Below are positions 17,477-29,873 of a stretch of 64,000 nt of DNA, one piece after another. The notes beneath the pieces were generated by a model that was not told the origin of the DNA, searched no databases, and saw nothing but the letters and a program-made list of their open reading frames with translations. This DNA comes from Mycobacterium sp. BK086. GTDB lineage: Bacteria; Actinomycetota; Actinomycetes; Mycobacteriales; Mycobacteriaceae. Positions within the stretch are counted from its first letter, which is position 1. Each line of letters starts with the position of its first letter. The position numbers and the translations under genes are program-made. The stretch is from the NCBI GenBank assembly GCA_004362315.1, contig SNWL01000003.1:1054001-1118000 (forward strand), read 5' to 3'.

Positions 17477-18922
17477 ATGGTGACTCCTATGACGACCAGA
17501 GCCCTTGATCCGGACCTGTTGGCCCGCGAACTGGGCAACTGGCGTACTTCCAGCCGCAGTGGCCCCACCTATCAGGCGCTGGCCGACGGCCTGCGGATGT
17601 TGATCGTCGACGGCCGGCTTCCGGTCGGGTCGCGCCTGCCCAGTGAGCGCGTGCTGGCCGAGGCGCTGCGGGTCTCCCGCACCACCGTCACCGCGGCCTA
17701 TACCGAGCTGGGCGAGAGCGGCTACCTGCATGCCCGCCGCGGTGCCCGCAGCACGGTGGCGCTCCCCCACACCCCGATCGCCGTGCCGAGTGATACGCCG
17801 GCCCGGATCAACCTGGCCGAGGCCGCCCTGGCCGCCCCGGCCAGCGCCGTGCAGGAGGCGTTCTCCGAGGCCGCCCGCCAGTCCGCCACGTACCTGCAAG
17901 AGACCGGTCACGACATGCGCGGGGTGCTGGCATTTCGCACCGCGATCGCCGAACGGTATTGCGCCAGAGGGCTTCCCACCACCGCCGATCAGATCATGGT
18001 GACCAGCGGCGCACAGCACGCGATCGCGCTGATCCTGGCGACCTACATCCAGCCCGGCGACCGGGTGCTTGTCGAACAGCCGACCTACCACGGCGTGCTC
18101 ACCGCGATCGCCACCGCGGGCGCACGACCGGTCCCCGTCGCAATGACAAGGGAGGGTTGGGAACTCGACGCCGTGCATGCGGCCGTTCGTCAGCTCGCCC
18201 CGACCCTGGCCTACCTCGTGCCCGATAACCACAATCCGACGGGGTTCTCGATGCCGGCCGCTGATCGCAAGCGATTATCCGACATCATCGCCGAGACCCG
18301 CACCCGCACAGTGATCGACGAGACCATGACCGACATCTGGCTCGATGAGCCGGTGCCCCCGCCGGTGGCCGCGTCGATGGGTTCGCGGACAGACCTGATG
18401 ATCACGATCGGCTCGATGTCGAAGTCGTTCTGGGGCGGCATGCGCATCGGCTGGATCCGGGCCGAGCCGAACGTGCTCGCGACGATTCGCGCATTGCGCC
18501 CGTCGATCGATCTCGGCACGTCGGTGATCGAACAGCTGGCTGCCGCATGGCTTCTCACCGAGCGGGCCGACGACGTGCTGCCTGAGCGCCGGGAGATCCT
18601 GCGCGGCAGAAGGGCTTTGCTGCTCACGCTGATCGAGGAGCACCTGCCGGACTGGCGTCCACTGCCGGGCAACGGCGGGATGTCGATGTGGGTGCAGCTG
18701 CCCGCCCCGGTGAGCTCGGCGATGTGCGCGTCGGCGTCCCGGCTCGGTGTCGAGTTGCCGCCGGGCCCTCGCTTCGGCGTCGACGGCACACTGGAGCGAT
18801 TCGTCCGAATTCCGTTCGCACTGCCCGAAGCTGAGCTGACCGAGGCCATCGAACTGCTCGGTCGGGCGTGGCGCAACATCACCGGAGCAGCTATCCCCGA
18901 GACAACGGCCGTCGTCATCTAG
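17477..18922 (+). CDS. MocR-type regulator, GntR HTH fused to class I aminotransferase
   Basis: 481 aa from the ATG at 17477 (other in-frame starts at 17438, 17471 and 17489 cannot be excluded; the operator-like repeats argue against 17438). GntR winged helix: LADGLRMLIVDGRLPVGSRLPSERVLAEALRVSRTTVTAAYTELGESGYL (about residues 30-85). The aminotransferase-like domain follows with VTSGAQHAIALILATYIQPGDRVLVEQPTYHG, LVPDNHNPTGFSMP and the PLP-lysine region GSMSKSFWGGMRIGWIR. Such regulators sense PLP-linked amino compounds. Divergent from the YczE operon, which it probably controls. Confidence 0.9.
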   Translation: MVTPMTTRALDPDLLARELGNWRTSSRSGPTYQALADGLRMLIVDGRLPVGSRLPSERVLAEALRVSRTTVTAAYTELGESGYLHARRGARSTVALPHTPIAVPSDTPARINLAEAALAAPASAVQEAFSEAARQSATYLQETGHDMRGVLAFRTAIAERYCARGLPTTADQIMVTSGAQHAIALILATYIQPGDRVLVEQPTYHGVLTAIATAGARPVPVAMTREGWELDAVHAAVRQLAPTLAYLVPDNHNPTGFSMPAADRKRLSDIIAETRTRTVIDETMTDIWLDEPVPPPVAASMGSRTDLMITIGSMSKSFWGGMRIGWIRAEPNVLATIRALRPSIDLGTSVIEQLAAAWLLTERADDVLPERREILRGRRALLLTLIEEHLPDWRPLPGNGGMSMWVQLPAPVSSAMCASASRLGVELPPGPRFGVDGTLERFVRIPFALPEAELTEAIELLGRAWRNITGAAIPETTAVVI

Positions 18923-18932
18923 CGCGCCGACA

Positions 18933-18978
18933 GTAACGCCATGGCGAAATACCGCAACGATTTCCGCCGTGGCGTTAC
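18933..18978. repeat. Inverted repeat, intergenic
   Basis: Arms GTAACGCCATGGCG-AAAT and ATTTCCGCCGTGGCGTTAC form a ~17-bp stem (one G-U-type mismatch, one bulge) around a nine-base loop, 10 bp after the MocR stop. No U run on either side. Possibly a dispersed mycobacterial intergenic element or an mRNA 3' stabiliser. Confidence 0.6.
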
Positions 18979-19005
18979 GCTCGCCTACTCCGGCGCACTG
19001 GCGCC

Positions 19006-19060
19006 GAGATCGACGGTAGCGAGGGCGCTTCTCGAACATTCCCGCGCCAGCGTCGATCTC
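19006..19060. repeat. Second inverted repeat, intergenic
   Basis: Perfect 10-bp arms GAGATCGACG and CGTCGATCTC enclose 35 bases that can also pair internally (GGGCGC with GCGCC). It follows the previous repeat in the same convergent gap. Confidence 0.55.
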
Positions 19061-19120
19061 GATGTTGCTTTGCGCGCCCAGCGTGGGCGTTATCGGTGAA
19101 AAGACCGACGATCGTCAACG

Positions 19121-19142
19121 AAAACCCGCACGCTCGGCGGGT
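19121..19142 (-). terminator. Intrinsic terminator after serB2
   Basis: Reading leftward, ACCCGC-N7-GCGGGT is followed by TTTC, 8 bp past the serB2 stop at 19150. Short but well placed. Confidence 0.6.
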
Positions 19143-19149
19143 CGCGCCT

Positions 19150-20394
<1,245 letters not shown>

Positions 20395-20405
20395 TGAATC
20401 CCGGG

Positions 20406-23364
<2,959 letters not shown>

Positions 23365-23367
23365 AGG

Positions 23368-23373
23368 TAACGT
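23368..23373 (+). promoter_or_regulatory. Candidate leaderless -10 box for the YCII gene
   Basis: TAACGT, eight bases, then the GTG at 23382, which supports that start. Confidence 0.4.
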
Positions 23374-23381
23374 TCGTCACT

Positions 23382-23657
23382 GTGTTCCATGTGTTGATCG
23401 GCACGTACACCCAGCCCGCCGAGGTCGTCGAGAAGACCCGTCCCGCGCACCTGGCGTGGCTGCAGGACGAGGTCGACGCCGGTCGTCTGCTGATCGCCGG
23501 CCGCCAGGAGTCCGGTGCCGGTGGCCTGCTGTTCACCGCGGACATCGACACCGAAGCCGTCCAGGACATCATCGACCGCGATCCGTACACGCAGGCCGGG
23601 GTCGCCACCTACCAGCGGGTGTCCTTCAACGGCGCAATTCGCGCAGCCGGGTTATAA
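23382..23657 (+). CDS. YCII-domain protein
   Basis: 91 aa from the GTG at 23382; the open frame extends upstream into fecB in another frame but lacks YCII character there. Dimeric alpha/beta-barrel YCII fold: VFHVLIGTYTQPAEVVEKTRPAHLAWLQDEVDAGRLLIAGRQESGAGGLLFTADIDTEAVQDIIDRDPYTQAGVATYQRVSF. The conserved His (AHLAWL) and Asp (DRDPY) of the family are present. Family members are small dehydrochlorinase-like or regulatory proteins; the substrate is unknown. It follows fecB by 17 bp. Confidence 0.85.
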   Translation: MFHVLIGTYTQPAEVVEKTRPAHLAWLQDEVDAGRLLIAGRQESGAGGLLFTADIDTEAVQDIIDRDPYTQAGVATYQRVSFNGAIRAAGL

Positions 23658-23780
23658 ATCTCTCAGGCGGGAATTGCGCACGCGTCTCGCCCGGTTGTTT
23701 CCCGTAGGTCGCAACGTCGCGGCACTCTCCCACACGCTGACTCGATCAGTGCTGCCCGAAACGTGAACTCAAGGACAACG

Positions 23781-24830
23781 ATGAGCACAGTTACCGCATA
23801 TGCCGCCACATCCGCCACGGAGCCGCTGGCCAAGACCACCATTACCCGCCGTGACGTCGGCCCGCACGATGTGAAGCTCGACATCCACTTCGCCGGCATC
23901 TGTCACTCCGACATCCACACCGTGCGCGGCGAGTGGGGCGACGTGGAGTATCCGATGGTGCCCGGCCACGAAATCGCCGGTGTAGTAACGGAAATCGGCC
24001 CCGAGGTCACCAAGTACAAGGTCGGCGACCGCGTCGGCGTCGGCTGCTTCGTCGACTCCTGCCGCGAGTGCGACGCCTGCCTGGCCGGTGTCGAGCAGTA
24101 CTGCACCAACCCGGGAATGATCGGCACCTACAACGGCGTCGGCCGCGACGGACAGCCCACCCAGGGCGGGTACAGCGGTGCGATCGTCGTCGACGAGAAC
24201 TACGTGTTGCGGATCCCGGACAGCATCGCGCTGGATGCCGCTGCCCCGCTGTTGTGCGCGGGTATCACCCTCTACTCACCGCTGCGGCACTGGAATGCCG
24301 GGCCGGACAAGCGGGTCGCCGTCATCGGCCTCGGTGGCCTCGGTCATGTCGGCGTGAAGCTGGCCAAGGCGATGGGCGCCCACGTGACCGTGCTGAGCCA
24401 GTCGCTCAAGAAGATGGAAGACGGTCTGCGCCTGGGCGCCGACGAGTACTACGCCACCAGTGACGCAACGACTTTCACGACCCTCAAGGGCACGTTCGAC
24501 CTGATCCTCAACACCGTGTCGGCGAACCTGGACCTCGAGTCGTACCTCGGTCTGTTGGCCCTCGACGGGACGCTCGTCGAACTCGGCATGCCCGAACATC
24601 CGATGGAAGTGCCGGCCGCGGCGCTGATCTTCGGCAGGCACAGCCTGTCCGGGTCCCTGATCGGTGGCATCGCCGAGACGCAGGAGATGCTCGACTTCTG
24701 CGCCGAGCACGGCGTGACCCCTGAGATCGAGGTCATCGCACCGGATTACATCAACGAGGCCTACGAGCGGGTGCTCGCCAGCGATGTGCGGTACCGCTTC
24801 GTGATCGACACCGAGTCGCTGCGCGCCTAG
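23781..24830 (+). CDS. adhC: Zinc-dependent NADP alcohol dehydrogenase
   Basis: 349 aa from the ATG at 23781, with AAGGAC before it. Catalytic zinc ligands lie in [31 protein letters not shown], structural zinc cysteines in [20 protein letters not shown], and the Rossmann motif is [28 protein letters not shown]. This is the cinnamyl/YahK-type medium-chain dehydrogenase group, reducing aldehydes with NADPH. Ortholog of Rv3045. The 123-bp gap upstream shows no clear signal. Its stop is 3 bp from the convergent DUF3349 gene. Confidence 0.95.
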   Translation: MSTVTAYAATSATEPLAKTTITRRDVGPHDVKLDIHFAGICHSDIHTVRGEWGDVEYPMVPGHEIAGVVTEIGPEVTKYKVGDRVGVGCFVDSCRECDACLAGVEQYCTNPGMIGTYNGVGRDGQPTQGGYSGAIVVDENYVLRIPDSIALDAAAPLLCAGITLYSPLRHWNAGPDKRVAVIGLGGLGHVGVKLAKAMGAHVTVLSQSLKKMEDGLRLGADEYYATSDATTFTTLKGTFDLILNTVSANLDLESYLGLLALDGTLVELGMPEHPMEVPAAALIFGRHSLSGSLIGGIAETQEMLDFCAEHGVTPEIEVIAPDYINEAYERVLASDVRYRFVIDTESLRA

Positions 24831-24833
24831 CGA

Positions 24834-25163
24834 CTATTCGCCGACCGTGTCCTCGGTCACGCCGGCCAGCGGCCAGCCCGCCGCGGCCAGCGTGGCCGCC
24901 ACACGCTTGACATTCTCCGGCCCGGCGTCGTGGTGGCTCACGTCCTTGATGAATTCGGCGATCTCGTCCTCGTCGATCCCGCCGTCCAGCGCGGGCGAAT
25001 CCTTGGCGGTGAGGTTGGCGACGACCTCTTTGATCTGGTCCTCAGTCAGCGGGGTCGCGCGCAGCAGCGCCAAGAGCGGGACCCGGTCGGGACCGGGAAC
25101 GCCGTTCGGGTAGCCGGCGCGCAGCCAGTTGAGGATCGAGTGCAGAAGCGACGTAGTGGTCAC
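24834..25163 (-). CDS. DUF3349 small helical protein (Rv3046c-like)
   Basis: 109 aa from a GTG at 25163. Sequence LLHSILNWLRAGYPNGVPGPDRVPLLALLRATPLTEDQIKEVVANL followed by IDEDEIAEFIKDVSHHDAGPENVKRVAATLAAAGWPLAG is the mycobacterial DUF3349 family (also Rv0543c), all-helical and soluble. The YPNGVP...D segment is its hallmark. Function unknown. Confidence 0.88.
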   Translation of the reverse strand: MTTTSLLHSILNWLRAGYPNGVPGPDRVPLLALLRATPLTEDQIKEVVANLTAKDSPALDGGIDEDEIAEFIKDVSHHDAGPENVKRVAATLAAAGWPLAGVTEDTVGE

Positions 25164-25237
25164 GTCGCCCAGTCTCTCGGTTGCGTCCGGACAGCGCCAG
25201 CACCGGTTGGACAGTTCGCCGCCGGTTCACACCGCGT

Positions 25238-26122
25238 TCACCGTTCGTCGGGGCACCTGGCCAGGAATTCCACCACCGCCTCGGCGAACAGGTCGTTACG
25301 ATCGCCGGCCACCATGTGGCCGGCGCCGGCGACGTCGACGAACTCGATCCGCGGGAACCGCTCCAGAAACGCGTCGGCGCGGTCCTGGGTGACGAGATCG
25401 CTCATCTGCCCGCGCACCAGGAGCATCGGGACGCCGGCGGCCAGGATCGCCTCGACCGCCGCATTCATCCGCTCGGCCTCGGTGACCTCGACGGGCGGGC
25501 TGGCCGCGGTGCCGTCGATGAACTTGGGATCCCAATGCCAGTACCAGCGGCCGTCGCGCTGACGCAGGTTCGCGCGCAGACCGTCGAGGTCGGCGGGCCG
25601 CCGCCGGTTCGGGTTGTACTCCTGGATCATGTCGGCCACCTCGTCGAGCGACTCGAAGCCCGACTCCATGCGGTCGTACATGAACTGGTGGATCCGCTCG
25701 GCTCCGGACGGGTTCATGTCGGGAACGATGTCGACCAGGACCAGCGCGCGCAGGGCTTCGGGGGCCAGCTCCCCGGCGAGCAGCATTCCGGTGAATCCGC
25801 CCAGTGACGCACCGACGAGCACCGGCCGCGGCGGCAGCTCACGCAGGAGTTCCAGTACGTCACCGGCGAAGCTGACGACCCGGTAGTCACCGTCCTCCGA
25901 CCAGTCGGATTCACCGTGTCCGCGCAGGTCGACGGTGATCGCCTGCCAGCCGCGCGCGGCCACCGCGGCGGCGGCCCGCCCCCAGGAGCGGCGGGTCTGC
26001 CCGCCGCCGTGGAGGAAGACAACGCTCGGCGCGCCGGGATCGCCGAAGCGGTCGGCGGCAATTCTCACGCCGTCCACGCCGAGGGCGCTGAACGGTTCGG
26101 GTGCGGTCACGCCCTTCAGCAT
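25238..26122 (-). CDS. Alpha/beta hydrolase
   Basis: 294 aa. Oxyanion motif FLHGGGQTRRSWG, nucleophile elbow LVGASLGGFTG (Ser within GASLG, a common variant of GxSxG), acid region near LLVRGQMSDLVT, and catalytic His in VAGAGHMVAGDRND. A helical cap with NPNRRRPADLDGLRANLRQRDGRWYWHWDPKF lies between. It resembles epoxide-hydrolase/peroxidase-like hydrolases; the substrate cannot be assigned. It starts an accessory block not in the H37Rv order at this point. Confidence 0.88.
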   Translation of the reverse strand: MLKGVTAPEPFSALGVDGVRIAADRFGDPGAPSVVFLHGGGQTRRSWGRAAAAVAARGWQAITVDLRGHGESDWSEDGDYRVVSFAGDVLELLRELPPRPVLVGASLGGFTGMLLAGELAPEALRALVLVDIVPDMNPSGAERIHQFMYDRMESGFESLDEVADMIQEYNPNRRRPADLDGLRANLRQRDGRWYWHWDPKFIDGTAASPPVEVTEAERMNAAVEAILAAGVPMLLVRGQMSDLVTQDRADAFLERFPRIEFVDVAGAGHMVAGDRNDLFAEAVVEFLARCPDER

Positions 26123-26255
26123 CCGCGATGTAACCGCCGGCTCAAAGCACCTGTCCCATCCGAATGAAGCCCATGGGTGTCGATAGGTGGGACAAAGGGC
26201 CCTACAACGCCGCGTGACGGGCGCGGACCTTCAAGTACGTGAACAGGGAACCGTC

Positions 26256-27101
26256 GTGACGCACCGTGGCGTCTATCCCCGGCTGACCCGCGCCGCGGAA
26301 CGGCCGTGGTACGTGCTGGGCCGGGTCGGCGATCAGGCGCTGTTCTACGCCAAAGCGATCGCGGCCATCCCGACCGCGGTGCGCTACTACCGCAGCGAGA
26401 TCATCCGCCTGGTCGCCGAAATCAGCATGGGCGCAGGGATCTTGGCGATGTTCGGCGGAACGTTGGTGGTCGTCGGATTTCTCACGGTCGCGACCGGCGG
26501 CACGCTGGCGGTGCAGGGGTACAGCTCGCTGGGAAATATCGGCATCGAGGCGCTCACCGGCTTCCTGGCCGCATTCATCAATGTGCGCATCTCGGCGCCG
26601 GTCGTCGCCGGCATCGGTTTGGCGGCCACATTCGGTGCCGGCGTGACAGCCCAGCTCGGCGCGATGCGGGTCAACCAGGAGATCGACGCGCTGGAGGCTA
26701 TGGCCATCCAGCCGGTGGCCTTCCTGGTGAGCACCCGGATCGTCGCCGGAATGATGTCGATCGCTCCCCTGTACGCCGTCGCCGTCATCCTCTCCTTCCT
26801 GGCCAGCCGGTTCACCACCGTGGCTCTCCTCGGCCAGTCGGCGGGGTTGTACGACCACTACTTCTCGACGTTCCTCAGCCCGATCGACTTGCTGTGGTCG
26901 TTCGCCCAGGCCATCCTCATGGCTTTGGCAATCCTGTTGATCCACACCTACTTTGGATTCTTCGCGTCCGGAGGACCGTCCGGAGTCGGCGTTGCGACAG
27001 GCGACGCTGTGCGGACCTCGCTCGTCGTCGTGGTGTCGGTGACACTGCTCATCTCGCTGGCGATCTACGGCAGCCAGGGGCGGTTCAACCTTGCCGGCTA
27101 G
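26256..27101 (+). CDS. Orphan YrbE/MlaE-family ABC permease
   Basis: 281 aa from the GTG at 26256 (AGGGA eight bases upstream). Five to six membrane segments and the MlaE signature: GGTLVVVGFLTVATGGTLAVQGYSSLGNIGIEALTGFLAAFINVRISAPVVAGIGLAATFGAGVTAQLGAMRVNQEIDALEAMAIQPVAFLVSTRIVAG. In mce operons YrbEA and YrbEB precede six Mce proteins for lipid import; here one YrbE stands alone with neither partner nor Mce genes or ATPase. It looks most like a YrbEB half. The 133 bp upstream holds only its ribosome-binding site. Confidence 0.88.
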   Translation: MTHRGVYPRLTRAAERPWYVLGRVGDQALFYAKAIAAIPTAVRYYRSEIIRLVAEISMGAGILAMFGGTLVVVGFLTVATGGTLAVQGYSSLGNIGIEALTGFLAAFINVRISAPVVAGIGLAATFGAGVTAQLGAMRVNQEIDALEAMAIQPVAFLVSTRIVAGMMSIAPLYAVAVILSFLASRFTTVALLGQSAGLYDHYFSTFLSPIDLLWSFAQAILMALAILLIHTYFGFFASGGPSGVGVATGDAVRTSLVVVVSVTLLISLAIYGSQGRFNLAG

Positions 27102-27149
27102 CACATTGCGGTCTCACGATTTCGCCACCGCCGGCCTCGCGCCGAGCGA

Positions 27150-27155
27150 TAGCAT
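27150..27155 (+). promoter_or_regulatory. Candidate leaderless -10 box for the FAD-TPR gene
   Basis: TAGCAT followed by six C and the GTG at 27162. Confidence 0.45.
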
Positions 27156-27161
27156 CCCCCC

Positions 27162-29795
27162 GTGATGCGCGTGGCCATTGTGGGCGGTGGGGCCGCGGGA
27201 GTGCTCGCCGCGATCCACCTGCGCCGCAACACGCCGGATGCCCAGATCACCCTGATCGACGCCTCCGGACGCCCCGGCACCGGCGCGGCCTACGGCACCA
27301 GCGATCCGTCCCACTTGCTGAACGTTGTCGCCCCGCGGATGTCGGTGTGGCCCGACGATCCCGACCACTTCCGTCGCTGGCTCGACGAGCGCGCTGTGAC
27401 GGCGGTCGAGGGTTTCGCTCCACGCCTCGCCTATGGCCGCTACTTGCGCGAAGAACTCATCGCCGCGAACGTCCGTATCGAGACGGCCGAGGTCGTCGGC
27501 CTGGTTCCGGGAACCGCCACGCAGCTGAAGCTGAACGACGGCAGGACGTTGTCGGCCGACGTGGTCGTGCTCGCCTCGGGCCGCCCTGACGGAGGCATGC
27601 CGGATTCCCTGGAGCGTGCGTTGGCTCCGGTATTGGCCGCCGACACCGACGGCAGAGTGGTCGTCGATCCGTGGGCGCCAGGGGCTCTCGCCGCACTAGG
27701 TGCGCGTCGACCCGAGACCGTCCTGGTGATCGGCTCCGGACTCACCGGCGTCGATGTCGCACTGCATCTCATCGCGCGCGGCGCCACGGTCACGTTGCTG
27801 TCCCGCAATGGTGCACTCCCCCAACGGTTCCGCAATGCGGGTGCACCGGCGGAGCTACCTCATCTCGATGCGCTCGGCCCCGAGATCTCACTGGAGCAAT
27901 TGCGCGCCGCCCTCGGTGCGGATCTCGAGCAGGCACGCCAAGCAGGGTTGGACTGGCGACAGGTCATCGACGCGATCCGGCCACACACCGCCCGGCTGTG
28001 GCGTTCGCTCGGGTGGGAGGACCAGCGCCGATTCCTGCGGGAAGACTTGCGGCAGTGGGAGATCCTGCGCCATCGCATGCCGCCATCGGTCGCCGATGCC
28101 ATCGAATCGGCGATCGAACGCGGCCAATTGGCCGTCGCGGCGGGTGAGGTCGCCGATGTTTCGCTACGCGGCGACGGCGTCGAACTGGTCGTCACCACCA
28201 GCGACCAATCCATCCGCCGCCGCGGCGATGCGGTGGTGGTCGCCACCGGCACCGCGTGGGACCGGCGATCCTTGCAACGTTCCCCGCTGTGGGCGAACCT
28301 GCTCGCCTCCGGCGTCGCGTCCTTGCACCCGTGCGGGATCGGCGTGCGCCTCGACGACGACGGCCGCCTCGTCGACGAGTCCGGCGCGACGGTCCCCGGC
28401 ATCGTGTGCCTCGGGTCGATTCGCCAAGGTGAGGAGTGGGAGACCACCGCCATTCCCGAGATCCGTGCGCAGGCCGCGGCCGCCGCGAAACTGGTCGCCG
28501 ACGACATCCGCGGTCACCCACCGCAGGTGCCACGTCGTGTCCCGGCGACGCCGCAATTGACCGGCGCCGCAGCGTCATACGCCGAAGGTGTGCGGCGTCT
28601 GCTCGCCGTCCAGGACGGCGCGTCGATGGCGTTCGCCGCCGCTGTCGCCGAAGATCCCGGCCATGCCCGGGCGCACGTTGCGCTGGCGATGATCGCCATG
28701 GAACGGCCCGACCGCGCCGGCGGTCCCGACGCCGTCGACGGCCATCTCGCACGGGCGCGGGCAGCACTCGCCCGAGGCAGTGCCGAGGACCGCAGTCACG
28801 TCGAGGCGATTGCGACGTGGTGCGAGAAGGGAAATGCGGCAGGCACGGAGGCGCTGATCGAGCATCTCGAGCGGGCACCGGATGATGCCGTCGCGCTGCT
28901 GGTTCTCGCGCCCTCGATCGCGTTCGCAGGAGCCGGTGACGCGTTGCCCGACGCGTGGCAGTACGTCGAGCAATTCACCGGCGTGCACGGTGAGGCGCCG
29001 TGGTATCTCGGTCTGCGCGCCTACGGCCGGACCGAGCAGGGCCTCTGGTACGACGCCGCCGATCTTGCCGACGCCGCACTCGAACTAGACCCGGCCAATG
29101 GCAATGCAGCACATGCCCTTTCGCACGTGCACTACGAAACCGACGCGCACGGCGCCGGTTTGAAGTGGCTGACCGACTGGATCCCGAGCCACGGCAGCAC
29201 GCAGCGCTACCTCCCGCACTTCCAGTGGCACGCCGCGCTGCACGAGCTCGCCATGGGTGACGCGGCCGCGGCGGCTCGCCGGTACGCCGCGTTCCTGGCC
29301 CCGCCGCATTCGCGGGACGTACGCTGCCTGGTCGACGCCGGCTCGCTGGCATGGCGGGCGCGCCTGCATCCGGATTGGGTCACTCCGCCGGATCCGATGC
29401 CGCTGCTCGCCGAGGCCGGTTCACTTGCCTACGCGCCGCAAACGGCGTTCATCGCGTTCCACGCGCTGCTGGTGCTGGCCGCCGCCAACGATCCGGCCGC
29501 GATCCGCGCGATCACCGTTCCGGGCGCGACCGACGAGCAGTCAGCCACGCTCGGGTTGATCGGTGAAGGTCTCATCGCGTTGGTGGATGGCGAACCCCGC
29601 GCCGCACTGGACCATCTGCTCGAGTCACTGCCGGGCCTGCCCTCGATCGGCGGGAGTCGTGTTCAGCAGGAAGTCATCCTGGAAACCGCCTTGGCCGCGA
29701 TGCTCCAGCTCGGGGCTCCAGGCCAGGCAGGCCGGCTGTTGTCGCGACACCGTTCGTCACCTGGCCCACAGGTGACGCGCGGCGCCGTGAACTGA
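27162..29795 (+). CDS. FAD/NAD(P)-binding oxidoreductase fused to a TTC38-like TPR domain
   Basis: 877 aa. Residues 1 to ~460 form a two-dinucleotide FAD/NAD(P) module: VAIVGGGAAGVLAAIHLRRNTPDAQITLIDASGRPGTGAAYGTSDPSHLLNVVAPRMS, a second Rossmann VLVIGSGLTGVDVALHLIARGATVTLLSR, and FAD-closing IPEIRAQAAAAAKLVADDI. Residues ~470-877 are helical repeats of the TTC38 kind: AEDPGHARAHVALAMIAME, ADAALELDPANGNAAHALSHVHYETDAHGAGLKWLTDWIPSHG, HFQWHAALHELAMGDAAAAARRY. The junction is continuous with no frameshift. Substrate unknown; the first module resembles FAD proteins that act on amino- or acyl-compounds. Follows the orphan YrbE by 60 bp. Confidence 0.85.
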   Translation: MMRVAIVGGGAAGVLAAIHLRRNTPDAQITLIDASGRPGTGAAYGTSDPSHLLNVVAPRMSVWPDDPDHFRRWLDERAVTAVEGFAPRLAYGRYLREELIAANVRIETAEVVGLVPGTATQLKLNDGRTLSADVVVLASGRPDGGMPDSLERALAPVLAADTDGRVVVDPWAPGALAALGARRPETVLVIGSGLTGVDVALHLIARGATVTLLSRNGALPQRFRNAGAPAELPHLDALGPEISLEQLRAALGADLEQARQAGLDWRQVIDAIRPHTARLWRSLGWEDQRRFLREDLRQWEILRHRMPPSVADAIESAIERGQLAVAAGEVADVSLRGDGVELVVTTSDQSIRRRGDAVVVATGTAWDRRSLQRSPLWANLLASGVASLHPCGIGVRLDDDGRLVDESGATVPGIVCLGSIRQGEEWETTAIPEIRAQAAAAAKLVADDIRGHPPQVPRRVPATPQLTGAAASYAEGVRRLLAVQDGASMAFAAAVAEDPGHARAHVALAMIAMERPDRAGGPDAVDGHLARARAALARGSAEDRSHVEAIATWCEKGNAAGTEALIEHLERAPDDAVALLVLAPSIAFAGAGDALPDAWQYVEQFTGVHGEAPWYLGLRAYGRTEQGLWYDAADLADAALELDPANGNAAHALSHVHYETDAHGAGLKWLTDWIPSHGSTQRYLPHFQWHAALHELAMGDAAAAARRYAAFLAPPHSRDVRCLVDAGSLAWRARLHPDWVTPPDPMPLLAEAGSLAYAPQTAFIAFHALLVLAAANDPAAIRAITVPGATDEQSATLGLIGEGLIALVDGEPRAALDHLLESLPGLPSIGGSRVQQEVILETALAAMLQLGAPGQAGRLLSRHRSSPGPQVTRGAVN

Positions 29796-29873
29796 TTGCC
29801 GTAGTGCGCTACTGAGCCCCTCTGCTCGGCGCAGAGTGACGATTGCCCTCAGCGACACACAAGGGGCAGGGCA

